A DNA stretch of 64,000 nt from Colius striatus (taxonomy: Eukaryota > Chordata > Aves > Coliiformes > Coliidae): the NCBI RefSeq assembly GCF_028858725.1, contig NC_084763.1, positions 9,114,001 to 9,178,000 of the forward strand. The letters are read 5' to 3'. Under the pieces are notes generated by a model. That model did not search any database. It was not told the origin of the DNA and saw only the letters and a list, made by a program, of their open reading frames with translations. Positions within the stretch are counted from its first letter, which is position 1, and each line of letters opens with the position of its first letter. Of the stretch, positions 39,501 to 48,800 are shown piece by piece. A program made the position numbers and the translations under genes.

Positions 39501-39627
39501 GCAAGGTAGTGGCCCCACTTTCCCTTCTTTCCACATGCCTAGGTACCACCACTATTTTCAGCAAGGTCCTTATGCAGCTATCCAGGGACTGCGTCACTCC
39601 TCTGCAGTGATGACGCCCTTTGTATGA
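3438..39627 (+). CDS. TBX20: T-box transcription factor TBX20, complete, 8 coding exons
   Basis: Joined exons: 3438-3564, 5591-5825, 7086-7250, 12807-12915, 18770-18928, 22461-22537, 34466-34575, 39287-39627 (1323 bases, 440 residues). All introns are GT-AG and all phases join cleanly. The product is a nuclear DNA-binding factor that both represses and activates transcription in heart chamber and valve development and in hindbrain motor neurons (family knowledge). An eh1-like motif FSIAALM lies at residues 18-24, the T-box at about 96-283 with ELWDKF (102-107), [15 protein letters not shown] and [10 protein letters not shown], and a Ser/Pro-rich tail ends in [10 protein letters not shown]. 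Human residues Ile152 and Gln195, mutated in septal-defect families, align to intact Ile146 and Gln189. Compared with the 447-residue human protein, 6 residues are missing from a Gly/Ser run after the exon-2 HGDF and 1 from the exon-7 acidic stretch. Start choice: the ATG has G at -3 and G at +4, and the N-terminus matches the family. Identification is very secure; the exact transcript ends are unknown. Confidence 0.97.
3565..5590 (+). other. TBX20: TBX20 intron 1
   Basis: The 5' part continues the promoter CpG-rich zone to about 3750, then an AT-richer stretch follows (3780-4600). A second GC- and CpG-rich block fills about 4620-5460. The last 50 bases form a strong pyrimidine tract before the acceptor. 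No coding exon is recognisable; the second CpG block could be an internal regulatory element or alternative promoter. Confidence 0.85.
5591..5825 (+). CDS. TBX20: TBX20 coding exon 2 (residues 43-121, T-box start)
   Basis: Preceded by a long pyrimidine tract and acceptor CCTACAG (5584-5590), followed by donor GTAAGG at 5826. It encodes the linker [11 protein letters not shown], a Ser-rich run shorter than in mammals, then [18 protein letters not shown] and the start of the T-box with [19 protein letters not shown]. The exon closes two bases into the Arg121 codon. Confidence 0.97.
5826..7085 (+). other. TBX20: TBX20 intron 2
   Basis: Short intron of 1260 bases. The first 250 bases are GC-rich and the rest AT-rich. 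No repeat element or extra exon is recognised. Confidence 0.85.
7086..7250 (+). CDS. TBX20: TBX20 coding exon 3 (T-box, residues 121-176)
   Basis: Acceptor TTTCAG ends at 7085. It encodes the highly conserved T-box core from [19 protein letters not shown] through [14 protein letters not shown] to KADPPLPAR. Exon length is 165 bases, a multiple of three, keeping phase 2 at both ends. The donor, AAG followed by GTTTGT, is weaker than the GTGAGT/GTAAGG donors of the other exons. Confidence 0.97.
7982..8075 (-). mobile_element. CR1 LINE 3'-end fragment
   Basis: Begins with the reversed CR1 tail TCATAGAATCATAGAATGG, then GGAAGGGACCTTTTAGAGAT and CAGAAGCAGGTTCACCTAG. Only the last ~95 bases of the element are present, the usual severe 5' truncation. 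Confidence 0.9.
9513..9625. repeat. 57-base tandem duplication (two copies)
   Basis: Copy 1 (9513-9569) starts CTACCTGCATTTGCACAGGC; copy 2 (9570-about 9625) starts CTGCCTGCATCTCCACAGGC. Both continue with GGCACCAGGGGAATTA. A handful of mismatches show it is not a recent event. Confidence 0.85.
10711..10904 (+). mobile_element. CR1 LINE 3'-end fragment
   Basis: Contains the CR1 landmarks GGCTCAGGCTGCCCAGAGAG, GAGCTGGATGATCTCTAGAG and TTCCTTCCAACCCTGACC, then the tail ATTCTGTGATTCTGTGAT. It lies in intron 3 in the sense orientation and is 5'-truncated. Confidence 0.92.
12807..12915 (+). CDS. TBX20: TBX20 coding exon 4 (T-box, residues 176-212)
   Basis: Acceptor TTTTAG ends at 12806; donor GTGAGT starts at 12916. 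It encodes [17 protein letters not shown] and then [18 protein letters not shown], a T-box segment contributing to the DNA-binding fold. Gln189 here corresponds to human Gln195. The exon ends in phase 0. Confidence 0.97.
12916..18769 (+). other. TBX20: TBX20 intron 4
   Basis: About 5.85 kb with one antisense CR1 fragment (13115-13526) near its 5' end. The remainder is unremarkable unique sequence; open frames on both strands around 16290-16750 look random. A long frame (18536-18997) runs through exon 5 and both its flanks but matches the family only within the exon. Confidence 0.8.
13115..13526 (-). mobile_element. CR1 LINE 3'-end, ~410 bases
   Basis: Reversed CR1: tail ATAGAATCATAGAATCATTT, then GTTGGAAAAGACTTTTAAGA, CCTCAGCTACATGGCTTTTA, CAACTTGAGGTCATTTCCTC and CTCCAGGCTGAACATCCCCA. 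It belongs to a different subfamily from the copies at 7982, 28046 and 37932, but the same type as that at 30284. Confidence 0.93.
18770..18928 (+). CDS. TBX20: TBX20 coding exon 5 (T-box, residues 213-265)
   Basis: Acceptor CCTGCAG ends at 18769; donor GTGAGT starts at 18929. It encodes [20 protein letters not shown], then [16 protein letters not shown], and [15 protein letters not shown]. The MHKYQPR and TAYQN motifs are hallmarks of the T-box family. Its 159 bases are an exact multiple of three, with phase 0 at both ends, so skipping would remove 53 residues without a frameshift. Confidence 0.97.
18929..22460 (+). other. TBX20: TBX20 intron 5
   Basis: About 3.5 kb of unique, AT-leaning sequence with no mobile element recognised. 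The interval 19190-19530 is rich in POU, SOX and homeodomain-type motifs and is a candidate enhancer. A short CA repeat lies near 22328-22344. Confidence 0.8.
22328..22344. repeat. Short CA microsatellite
   Basis: About 8 CA units near the 3' end of intron 5, roughly 115 bases before the exon 6 acceptor. Confidence 0.75.
22461..22537 (+). CDS. TBX20: TBX20 coding exon 6 (T-box end, residues 266-291)
   Basis: Acceptor TTTCCAG ends at 22460. It encodes [20 protein letters not shown] and then LTDIER, the C-terminal DNA-contacting helix of the T-box. The donor GTAATG at 22538 gives an immediate in-frame TAA (22539-22541) if the intron is retained, so an unspliced transcript would end right after Arg291. 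Confidence 0.97.
28046..28377 (+). mobile_element. CR1 LINE 3'-end, ~330 bases
   Basis: Sense-oriented CR1: TATTTACAAATATCTAAATG, then GGTGGGTGTCAGGAGGCTGG, GGAACACAAAAAGTTCCATT, GGCACAGGCTGCCCAGGGAG and the tail ATTCTATGATTCTGTGAT. By eye it is nearly identical over about 230 bases to the reverse complement of the copy at 37932-38167, which suggests both are relatively young. Confidence 0.95.
30284..30711 (+). mobile_element. CR1 LINE 3'-end, ~430 bases
   Basis: CR1 landmarks: GAGGGAACTGGGGATGTTTA, CTCTCTACAACTACCTGAAG, GAGGTTTAGACTGGACATTC, GAGGTGCTGAGGGATATGG and CTTTTCCAACCATATTGATT. It is more diverged than the 28 kb copy and of the same type as the antisense copy in intron 4. Confidence 0.93.
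31501..31516. repeat. Short GAT trinucleotide repeat
   Basis: Five GAT units plus a partial unit inside intron 6. Confidence 0.7.
33399..33424. repeat. ATTT tetranucleotide repeat
   Basis: About six ATTT units, running into a short T tract in intron 6. Confidence 0.8.
34466..34575 (+). CDS. TBX20: TBX20 coding exon 7 (residues 291-328)
   Basis: Acceptor TTTCACAG ends at 34465; donor GTAGGA starts at 34576. It encodes [20 protein letters not shown], then [16 protein letters not shown], matching the human segment with one residue fewer in the acidic stretch. Its 110 bases are not a multiple of three, so skipping would shift the frame before the C-terminal tail. It is bracketed by oppositely oriented CR1 copies in introns 6 and 7. 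Confidence 0.95.
36251..36299 (-). mobile_element. CR1 LINE 3' tip fragment
   Basis: Only about 50 bases of reversed CR1 end: ACAGAATCATAGAACCATAG, then GTAGGGTTGGAAGGGACCTT. It breaks off abruptly, and a different CR1 begins 180 bases later in the same orientation. Confidence 0.85.
36482..36868 (-). mobile_element. CR1 LINE 3'-end, ~390 bases, diverged
   Basis: Reversed CR1 with TTTGGATTGGAATGGACTTT, CTATCCAACCTGACCTTGCA, GGATGGGGCATCCACAACTT and CTGGGCCAGTGTTTCACTGC. The lost ATTCTATGAT tail and scattered substitutions show an older insertion of a different subfamily. Confidence 0.9.
37618..37653. repeat. TA-rich microsatellite
   Basis: Imperfect TA/TTTA repeat in intron 7, about 280 bases before an antisense CR1. 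Confidence 0.75.
37932..38167 (-). mobile_element. CR1 LINE 3'-end, ~235 bases
   Basis: Reversed CR1: AATCATAGAATAGTAGGGGT, CCTGCAGAAGCAGGTTCACC, CCTCCCTGGGCAGCCTGTGC and AATGGAACTTTTTGTGTTCC. It is almost the exact reverse complement of the intron 6 copy at 28046-28377, so the two form a long inverted repeat around exon 7. Confidence 0.95.
39287..39627 (+). CDS. TBX20: TBX20 coding exon 8, terminal (residues 328-440 and stop)
   Basis: Acceptor CTTGCAG ends at 39286 and the stop TGA is at 39625-39627. It encodes [18 protein letters not shown], the Ser/Thr/Pro-rich tail with [20 protein letters not shown] and a His/Tyr-rich [18 protein letters not shown], ending [10 protein letters not shown]. 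In the family this tail carries transcription activation and repression activity. Nothing is truncated relative to mammalian proteins. Confidence 0.97.
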
Positions 39628-42494
39628 GTGATGTAAGACAAGAGAAACGTGAGATTTTAAACGTGCAAGTTCGGTATGAAAAATTCAAGGGACCTTCCTG
39701 AAAGGCTTGTGGCAGGAGTGCTGAACTCATAACAAACTCAGCTAAGAAAATGCATAATGGATATAGATTCCTCCATTGAGGGATCACAAGAAGAGAGAGC
39801 ATGCAGCTTGGAGCTGCCCACAGATCGATGTGTAACACAGCCAAAATGGATCCCACAGTTGCCAGGATGTTTTGGTTGCGTGCAGCTTGTTCCAAAAGTA
39901 CATCATACCTAGCGGAAAGAGATTGTGTTTATGCAGCAGTGTACAAATTTGTTGTGTATAGGTCTCTTTTTTTCATATGCTAGAAGAATTCTGAAAGAAG
40001 GCAATACCCTTACTCATATTCATCTCTTCTTGTGACTGATGAGCATTTAAACAGAAAAGATGTGTTGCTATAACTCTGAGCATGTTTTAGGCTATCTCAG
40101 CACACGTTTGCTGGGAACAGGACAAAGTGGAGAAGACCACTGTCCTTTTTAAAAGACTGGCTTATATTCACCTAAAGCAGTGTTTCTTAGTTGCTACTAT
40201 AATCCCAAAGAGAAAATCATTAACAAATCTGCCTTTCTTTGCTTGTTTCTTTCACAAAATGTTTATCAATTCCAAAAAAAGAGAGAACTGTGTTACAGAA
40301 CTGTACCAGTAGTGACATATTTTGTCCTTCAATCCATAAAGAAGTTTGTCCTATATCTAGAGGAGGAACAGTTTAACTGTTTATGGTATTAAGGTATGAT
40401 GAAGGAAAATGATGATTTGGGAAAATCTGTTACATAACTTAGAAACCCAAGACACCAGATCTTTAAATTGATGCTTGTTTGCTGCTGTGCTTGCCACTGA
40501 AAACCTGTTTCTATCTGTACATATATACCATGTCAATAATTTCAGGCTACATCAGTCTACAGGCTCTCTAGATCAAACTATAATCAATGGGCTGGTATGA
40601 GTGGCACTAGAGTATCCTTCTACTCATTCTGATTGTCTAGGCTTTGGTCATGACTGTTATTATACAAGCTCTTTGGCCAGGAAAATGAGAGTTGTGTTGT
40701 CTGGTTTTCCATCTACCAGTAGAATGGTCGAGTTTCCTTGGGAAAACACCAGTGCAGAACTTCACATGGGTGGGGGGTTTTGTTTTGTTTTGTTTTAAAC
40801 TCATATCTGCCTTTTTTCAGTTACTAATCAGGCTTTTCATTCAGTGTCTGCTTTTTCTGGTATGTCTGATGCAACAGAGGAACTGTAGAGGCATAAAAAA
40901 AAATGACCTCTCTGCAGAAAGCTAACATGAATTCTTTGCACTGCCCAAAAGAATACCAGTGTGATGCTTGTTTTCTGCATGGCTGGAGTTCATATTTCAC
41001 TGTCAATAAGAAGTCAACACAGAGTTTCTGTGTAGAGTTTGCATCCAAGTTATAGATGATAACACATCTAGTGATAAAAAAGAACTAGCAGCTCAATCTC
41101 ATATATATTAGAGATCTGTGTAGAGCTGGTACACTGAATGGAAAACAGGTTTTTTTGGGCATTGTTCTACCTTCAACCAGTGTGTATTGGTATCGTATGG
41201 TAAGAAGCAGAGTGCATTATGCTGGGTCACCTACCTCCCATCATTGTTAAGTGCAAGGCAAGTCACACACCTTCTTTTGTCCTATTGCCTCGTCTTACAT
41301 GCCCCATCACACAGAGCATTGACAACCTACCGGGCTTTTCCCAGTTCCTACTGCAGGCCAATACCTGCATGCCACAGACAAGGGGCATGTTTATGTATTT
41401 CCCCACAGGTGAATTTAAAATCTTATCAAATTGGTCATTTCAACCCCCTCAGATATCTGCAGTATTATCCTAATTTCCCTTTGTCTCAGGCAACTTTTTT
41501 TATCAGCAGGTCAGTGAGTAATCTACAACTTCTGTGCTCTGTATGTGAACATGAACTTTTATTTACAGTTTGTGGATTCAGAGCTACTAGAAGGAACTGC
41601 ATAAATGAATATAATAAGCTAAGCTCTGCAGTGTTTGAATGGCTTAGAATCAGACGTTGAATTTGGCTTGATATATCCAATGACTAGATTTTGCTCCAGG
41701 CTATCAGATTCACCTGAATAATGCATGGTGCAAGGTTGTGTCTATTTGTGATCTGTTTTGATATAAACTGCCTGTTTTTCATGAAATTAAATTATATGGC
41801 CCCCCCAACAGCACAACTCTTCAAGGACATTTACGAGTCCACAGAATTTCAGGGGAGATTTGGAAGAAAATTTGAATCTCCTGCAGTTGCTTGGCTTCTG
41901 TTAAGAGTTGTTGTGAAGACCCTATGATGACATGCACTAAAGCCTGTGGGCAAATTCTATTTCTTTTATCTGTTTCCTTCTGCATCTCCATTAACTTATC
42001 TGGAGTTGCAGAGGATATGGTTAGGTTCAGAATTCAGAGTAGCTTTAATGCTGATACTTCCCTGCGGAAATGGTCAAGTAGGCAGCTTTTACACAACCCC
42101 AGAAATAAGATTGGAACACGTGGGTTGATTTAGGCATACTTTACAAGTCACATAAAGCCTGCTCATACATTGACCTGTGTTCCTTCATGAAGCCGATTCA
42201 AAGCAATATCGTGTAGAATGTCTTTAGCCCTGTCCCAGTCCTTGTTCTGGAAACATCAATATATGGCATGCAGAAATGCCCCTGTTTTGGAGAAATTTCT
42301 CTAGGCTTTTACTAGAAAATGAAACTAGATTTTGGCATTGTTTACAAAACTATTAAATGAAACACAAGCACTTTTCACTATGAACAAATGTGACTCTCAT
42401 CTGAAAAAAAATAGAGCAGTAGATTCTCCCTGTATAAAAACATGATAAAGCCAATTCCTCATCCAAATTCTTTGTGATCAGTTTCATGTCGCAG
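39628..42494 (+). other. TBX20: TBX20 3' UTR and proximal downstream flank
   Basis: No coding sequence follows the stop. The 3' UTR must begin here but its end is not clear: I find no canonical AATAAA before 42779-42784. An ATTAAA is at 41786-41791, and the next canonical AATAAA after 42779 is at 43093-43098. A TTTTG repeat lies at 40778-40796. Non-canonical hexamers may be used closer to the stop. Confidence 0.6.
40778..40796. repeat. TTTTG simple repeat
   Basis: About four TTTTG units following a G run, 1.15 kb after the TBX20 stop codon. Confidence 0.7.
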
Positions 42495-42636
42495 ATCACA
42501 GAATGTTAAGGGTTGGAAGGGACCTCTAAAGATCATCTAGTTCAATCCCCCCTGCCAGAGAAGGACCACCTCTAGGTAGGTCACACAGGAACTCATCCAG
42601 GTGGGTTTTGAATGTCTCCAGAGAAGGAGACTCCAC
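42495..42636 (-). mobile_element. CR1 LINE 3'-end, ~140 bases
   Basis: Reversed CR1: ATCACAGAATGTTAAGGGTT, GGAAGGGACCTCTAAAGATC, then GTCACACAGGAACTCATCCA and AGAGAAGGAGACTCCAC. It is 5'-truncated and lies 2.9 kb after the TBX20 stop. Confidence 0.92.
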
Positions 42637-45483
42637 ATCTGTCCAAATCCATGGCTTGATTTTTACAGTCAGATCAAGTCTCTCTCACTTGCACTGTTCT
42701 CTGGTGGTTTAGTTCCTTTTAATTCCTTTGCACTGGATTCTCTACTAATGTGGAATACAGGCAGATCCCAAGCAAGGGAATAAAGGCAGCTTGTGAGAGC
42801 CTTCCCCAGGAAGATCGTCAATAGGTTCAGTTCTCAGTTTCCCTGCCAATCCTACTTCTAAAACCTGTTGCATAGAGTTGAGGGTGAAGGGTTTATGTTC
42901 ACCAAGACCACGGGATGTCCAATGAAAAGCTCTTGTCACCTCATAAGATTTCTTCTCCCTATCCTTCCCACTCCTGTGGGCAGGGGCCAGCATAGGAGTG
43001 ATTGCAGGGATACAATTCCTTCCCCACTCAAATTAGACACAAATTTCTTGGTTGTAACAGAGACAGAATTTCGTTCAACATTCTTATCTAAAAATAAAGT
43101 CTAACTGTAAGAACAGTGACTGTAGCAACAGGAGCAATATAGAAATTCTATGGAAAAGACTAAAACCCAGTAAAAATCAACTTTAACATTAGTTTCACAA
43201 TTGGAAGAAAATGAAAATAAGTTCATAATTAATTGGTTAAAGAGTGAAATCACTTAAAAAAAAATGTCTGTGCTACTTTGACAATAACTCAGTAACTTAT
43301 TTAAGGAGTTGCTGTACTGCTGTCAAAATTATATCACTTTCAGGACAGAACATCTGTTGCTGGTAGATGGTCTAGGAATGCCAAATATCATCTAGAGTTT
43401 ATTTTCCAATATAATTCACATTTTCTATCCCATGAGAAGTGCTCTTCACCTTTATGAGCTCGCTTGGCTGAGCAAACTGGTGCTGGTTTGTGTTGTTGCA
43501 TTTTTTTTTTTAAAGAAGAGTGGAGAGAACACGTCTGAATATGCTTTTGAAAGAGAATGATAAGATTATCCTCCAAAGTGTCACATGCACTTTTGGGTGG
43601 TTTTTGGATTACCTTTTTATCCATAGATAGTCAATAGCCTCAGGTATTTAATCCAACAAAAGCATCTCAAAGACTAACAAAGCTGACGTAGATGCATTTG
43701 TCTGATTTTTTTTCCTCTACTTTTGGAGCCCTGAGAGAATCTAAACATAAAAAACCCATTTAAAATTTGGCTGTTTGGTTTTCAGCATTGCTTTATATGG
43801 CCCGAGGTTAAAGGTAGAAATTAAATGCCATTGGGTTTCAGTGATACTCTTCTAGGTATAAACTGGCAAAGAAGCATACACCAAGTGGATAAAGGTACAG
43901 AGTTTCTAATGGAAATACTGCTTCATGAGTTCAAAGATGGTAAGTTTTATGATAGCTAACATACTTGCTAGTACAATCTACAAACTGCAGTTGCACATTT
44001 TCTCCCAGAAGGCTTTGTCCACACAGACCAGGACGTTGCCTGAGAGTGTACACATAAGATATTGCTGCTTCCACCATCCAGCAAACACTCACCAGCATTT
44101 GAAAATGAACCTCTTTTAAATTGAAAAGGTTTGGGCTGGCAACTTGATTATGCGTTACATCTTCTTTATGTGTGTGTACTATAGGGAAACAGAAGTGTCA
44201 GTGAAAACTATTGTAAAAACTTGGGGAGCTTTCCAGAACTCTTAAGTTATTATAAATTATGGTATTTTTGTCCCTAGCTAAGGGGTAAAAGCAACAATGA
44301 GATCAGAGTAACACTTAAAGCTCTTTATCTGGGAGTGAGTTTTGGCCACAGCATTTACTCTCATCATCTGCAGAGGGATGACATTCACTCACAGCAAGAT
44401 AAATTTTGATCTTATTCTATCAATTCCTTACAGAACGTTTTCTGATGCAGGAGATGTTGTTTCTTTGCTAACCACTTACTTGCTGGCCGGAAGATTCATG
44501 CATTACTCTGTAATAAACTGTCCTTGCATATAGTCTCTAGTTTATCAAACGACAGCTTCTTTTTTGTTTCTCTTTTAAAAGAAAACTAAGCAGTGATTTA
44601 AGTAAACTCTGAAGTAACTCTTAAGGATAGTTTAAGGACAAAAAATACAGTTTGCTGTATTTTAACTTTAGCACATTTAAACAAACTTCTTTTTTTTAGA
44701 ACAAAAATTATTGTACCATCAGAAACATGAGGAAATATTTGGTTTAAAAACAAGGAAGGTAAAAAACTGGATGTAACCTCTTTAACAGAATGTATCACAG
44801 TTCTGCTGTTTGCCGTGTTGACTTTGTTGTTTATAATGCATCGCGTGAGCACATTCACCATGTACTGAAGTGTGTGTTTGTGTGTATGGGGTGGGGGTAG
44901 GGGGAAATCTTTTTATGGAAAAAAGAAGTTATGAACATAAACTATGAAGCAACATCTAATGAAAAGTTTCTTTTTAAGTGCAATATATTTATTTCTGCTA
45001 GAAATATAATATCAACATTATGTGATATTTGAAGCATTAAATGTTATTTGTAAACAGCTTAAAATTATATATATATCACAAAAATTGTACAGAAGTGCAA
45101 ATGTGTGGATATTCAGTTTCTTTCATTAAAATATTGGGTGTTTTGATATATCGTTCTTATCTAGCCAAATCTTTCTGCTTCTGTTGTTTTTACTCCAAGT
45201 CATTGGATGCAGTGGAAATGGTGACGGATTTTTCTGAGTGCACAAAATCTGGTAGAGCAGCCCGTCTGCAAAAGGCAGTCTTAACCTTGAATCCTATATG
45301 GAGTAATAGTTGTACTGTGGTTAAATACAATTGTAGTTTGCATATAGTTACACAACTTATTCTTTTCAAAGTGTTTTGCAATCACATTCAGAAAAAAAAA
45401 TGTTGGTATGGCCACAGGAGCCCAAGAAAATAACTGAAATAGGGGACTTCCAGGACCTCCTAAGATAGTAAGCAGAGACCTAG
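42637..45483. other. Downstream intergenic DNA
   Basis: AT-leaning unique sequence. I see no exon, RNA gene or clear mobile element. A GT-rich run lies near 44869-44890. Short open frames on both strands have no recognisable domains. Confidence 0.65.
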
Positions 45484-45895
45484 GAATCATAGTCCAAGAA
45501 GAAAGTGGAAAGGAATCAGATCTGTTTAGTCTGGAGAATGAAGGTTGTGGGAAGATACAATAAAGCTTTCAAATGTTTGAAGAATGTAAAGAAGCAAGGA
45601 ATAAATTCCTTTCCCTATCTGCTGCAGGCTTTTATTTAATAGGATTTTATTTCTATTTTAATAGCATATATTAAAGCAAGGAAGAGTTCCCTGAGACATC
45701 TAAGATATTCAAAGAAGAGGAATAGTGAAGCACAGCAGTGGGTTGCCTAGAGAAGATAAGAAGCAATGTCTATCACAGGAAGTCTTTAAGAACTGGTTGA
45801 ACATGTATTAGTCAAGAACGATGTGATTAGAGCTAACCTTGCCTTGGGACAACCAAATGATTTCTTGAGGTGCTTCCAAGCTTTCTATGAGAGCC
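45484..45895 (+). mobile_element. Old, degenerate CR1-like LINE remnant
   Basis: Weak but ordered similarity to the CR1 3' region: a GTTTAGTCTGGAGAATGAAG block, then AATAAATTCCTTTCCCTATC, CAGTGGGTTGCCTAGAGAAG and GAAGTCTTTAAGAACTGGTT, and finally GAGGTGCTTCCAAGCTTTCTA. Heavily diverged, with an internal AT-rich interruption near 45630-45675. Boundaries are approximate. Confidence 0.6.
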
Positions 45896-48800
45896 ATCCC
45901 TTAAAGCAGCTTCTGAGAAGATCCTCATAATTGCTCCAAAAGGGTTTTTTTACACACCTATTATTCAGCTTGTCCTCAAATTCAGATCAGCTGCTGGGTC
46001 TTTTGCAGTTACTTCACAACAGTGAAGGCTGGCTCACAAAGAAACTCAACCTGATAGAAGAGCTGCAAGGTTTTAATGAACAGCAGTAGTAGTGCCTTAA
46101 TTTGGGTTTGCTTGTGGAGGTAAGCAAGGAGAGAACAGCCTGAGGTAACTCACATCCTGTTTTAAATATGCTGAGTTGCAGCCACGTGTTAATGTATCTC
46201 TTTTCCATTTGGAATACATTAAAATGAGGACAGCTCAGGGAGCTGGTAGCTGTATATGATGTCTTTTATCTCTATTATATGTTTACGTCATCTTGGTAGC
46301 AAAAAACATGTATTCTCTCATGGATATTCAGTGCTGTGAAAGTCTTTTCTTAACCTCAGGCTAGGGGGCTTTCTTGATGACATGTAAAAACTAAACGTGT
46401 ACAATGGCACTTTCCTGAATCAGATATAGTGTCTGTATGCAGATTCAAGATAGAGTTACTCCAATGGTCTCCTTCAAATCATTAGGCTGGCTTGCTTGCC
46501 TGAAATTAAACCAGTGCTTAAGTGTTGTAGTGGCTCTGTAATGGTAAAACTCCTTGTGCTTTGTAGAATCAAGAGCTTTGGCAAGATGTTGTTTGTACAG
46601 CAAACACCTGAACAATTGGAGCCTTTATTTGCGATTGTCCAAAGAGGAAACGGAGGATTAAAGAAAGAGAAGACTCTGAATTGCCTCCCAGTAGGTTAAG
46701 TCTGAAGAGACTGATAAGTAGTCATGATGACTGTGGGCTGCCTTGTGTTCCACATATAGAAAACAGATTTATATCCAAATCATCCATGTTGGAGATAAGC
46801 AGTGCAGAAAGCAAATTATTAGGAGAGTGATATTTTCTAAACTTCCTGCTCCAGAAGCACGAGTGCACTGATTTAATAGTATGCTAGAAATATGGAGCAA
46901 TAAATATTTTGAATCATGAGTAAAAAAGACTGTTTCAAATACACATAAAATATTGAGATTATACACCACTATTCAATATATCTACAGACTAACAATAATC
47001 AGTAATGATAATTCTAGGAATAAAGAACTAAACTGTCAATGGCCTAATACCCAAGGTCCTTATTAATGTTAGTCAGTGGTATCAGGATTGGTCAGTGAGG
47101 CTCTAGAGACCTTTGTAGGAACTACAGGACCTGGTCCTTGCTCTCCATAGCAGATAATCAGAGGGACTAACAAAAGCCTTTGGGGATGCTTACCACAAAA
47201 CTTTGCCAAAGAGGTTTTTTTGAAGAGTAGGGTGATCATTTCTCCCAGTGCAGACAGTATTAAATAATTCACCACTGCAGCACTTTTAGCTCTGTTAATA
47301 TAAAATATAGTTTTAGGAGCAGACTCAGAAAAGTTTGGTCTTTTAAAGGCTTTTTAGGTTGGAAAGTGGGCTTAATATGGTGACTCTGTTGACTAACTAA
47401 TTTGGTGAATTAAGTAATCATGCTGAATCATTTTGGTCTATCAGTGGGATTGTTTTTATCCTCATTATGAAGCCTGCCAGTAAAAATAAAGAAGTGCAGG
47501 AATTTTTAAGTGTCTTCAGGTTTCGGTGTCCTAGAGGATCTCCTGGTTCTGAGACATCTTTTCACTGACTTCAGCAGTACCTGCTTCAAAGTTCTGTGCT
47601 CTCCTGTGTCAGGAGAAGGGTGGTTAGTAGAAAGAGTGATGAGATGAATGACTATCCCTTGCATATGCAAGAAACAGTCAGCTAGCTCTTTGGCTCTTTT
47701 AATTCAACTTAAGTACTGCAGGGAATAGCTCAAAGAGGTGAACTAAAAAAGGGCAACTGTTTGTAACTGAACTTGTAATTGATAACTTTCAGAACAAATA
47801 ACTCCCTGAAAGGTGAAGGTGATATAGTTCACAGCTGCAGCTTTTTTCAGTTTAGAAGCTTAACTTCTGGTCAGTTGTTCTGAGAGATTCACTGAGAGAA
47901 TAGAGTAGCAAAAAATCTGTCTTTTACCTGCTCCAGAAGTCTTTTATCTACTCTACTCTTTTGAAAGCAATGCCTATCTCCTTGTCACCTCAAGCCAGAA
48001 TTACTGCTGTACATTTTACCCAAGTCTCTTTCTTAAGGCATTTTGAAGTGTCCTGAAAGCAGTAATACGATATACAGAGAAGGTCATGATGTTTTTCCTT
48101 ATAGTCTGCACTGTCTTTCTGTCAGCCTTTAGGGACAATACATACCATAATTTTAACTATAAGATACAAAATCGTTGATTATTTGATGTCATTAGAATCC
48201 ACTCTCGCTTTGAGTTCTCAGAGAACTGGAATAAACTGTGGTTCTTAAACCACAGTCCATGCTTAATATGGGCTGCTGGAATCAGACTGCCTTCAATTGG
48301 ATTGTCTTTAAATTCAAAATCACTCCTCCTGCTATGTATGTATCTACATTTTTTTATTCTTTTATGAGATAAAAAGTTTATTGGTCTTCACTAGTGTTCC
48401 TTGATCTTCACTAGTGTTCCTTGTGAAAGCTAAGTGTGGGAGAGAGGAGTTTCTTGTTTACCTTACTCCTTATCTTAGTCATGGTTGATGCATACTCACT
48501 TACAAATCTATTAGTATTTCTTCCTGTGCTCTCTCATGGATTGATCCCAAGGCAGCCAAAAGAGGAATTATTTTTTATCTTGATGCAAATTGCTGGCTGT
48601 AAAATTTGCATTGATAATACCTGAACATGTACCCAGGGCTTTGGAATGGCAAGCTTCAATTACCTTCCTCTGAATGTCATAGCTTTTAGACTTGAGACAC
48701 CAGTCGTACTACTCATCTTCAATGATATTACAAATAAGTTAGTAGCACCCAGGAGATTTATCAGCCTGACTTTATTTAATCACTCCATTTTCAGTTAACA

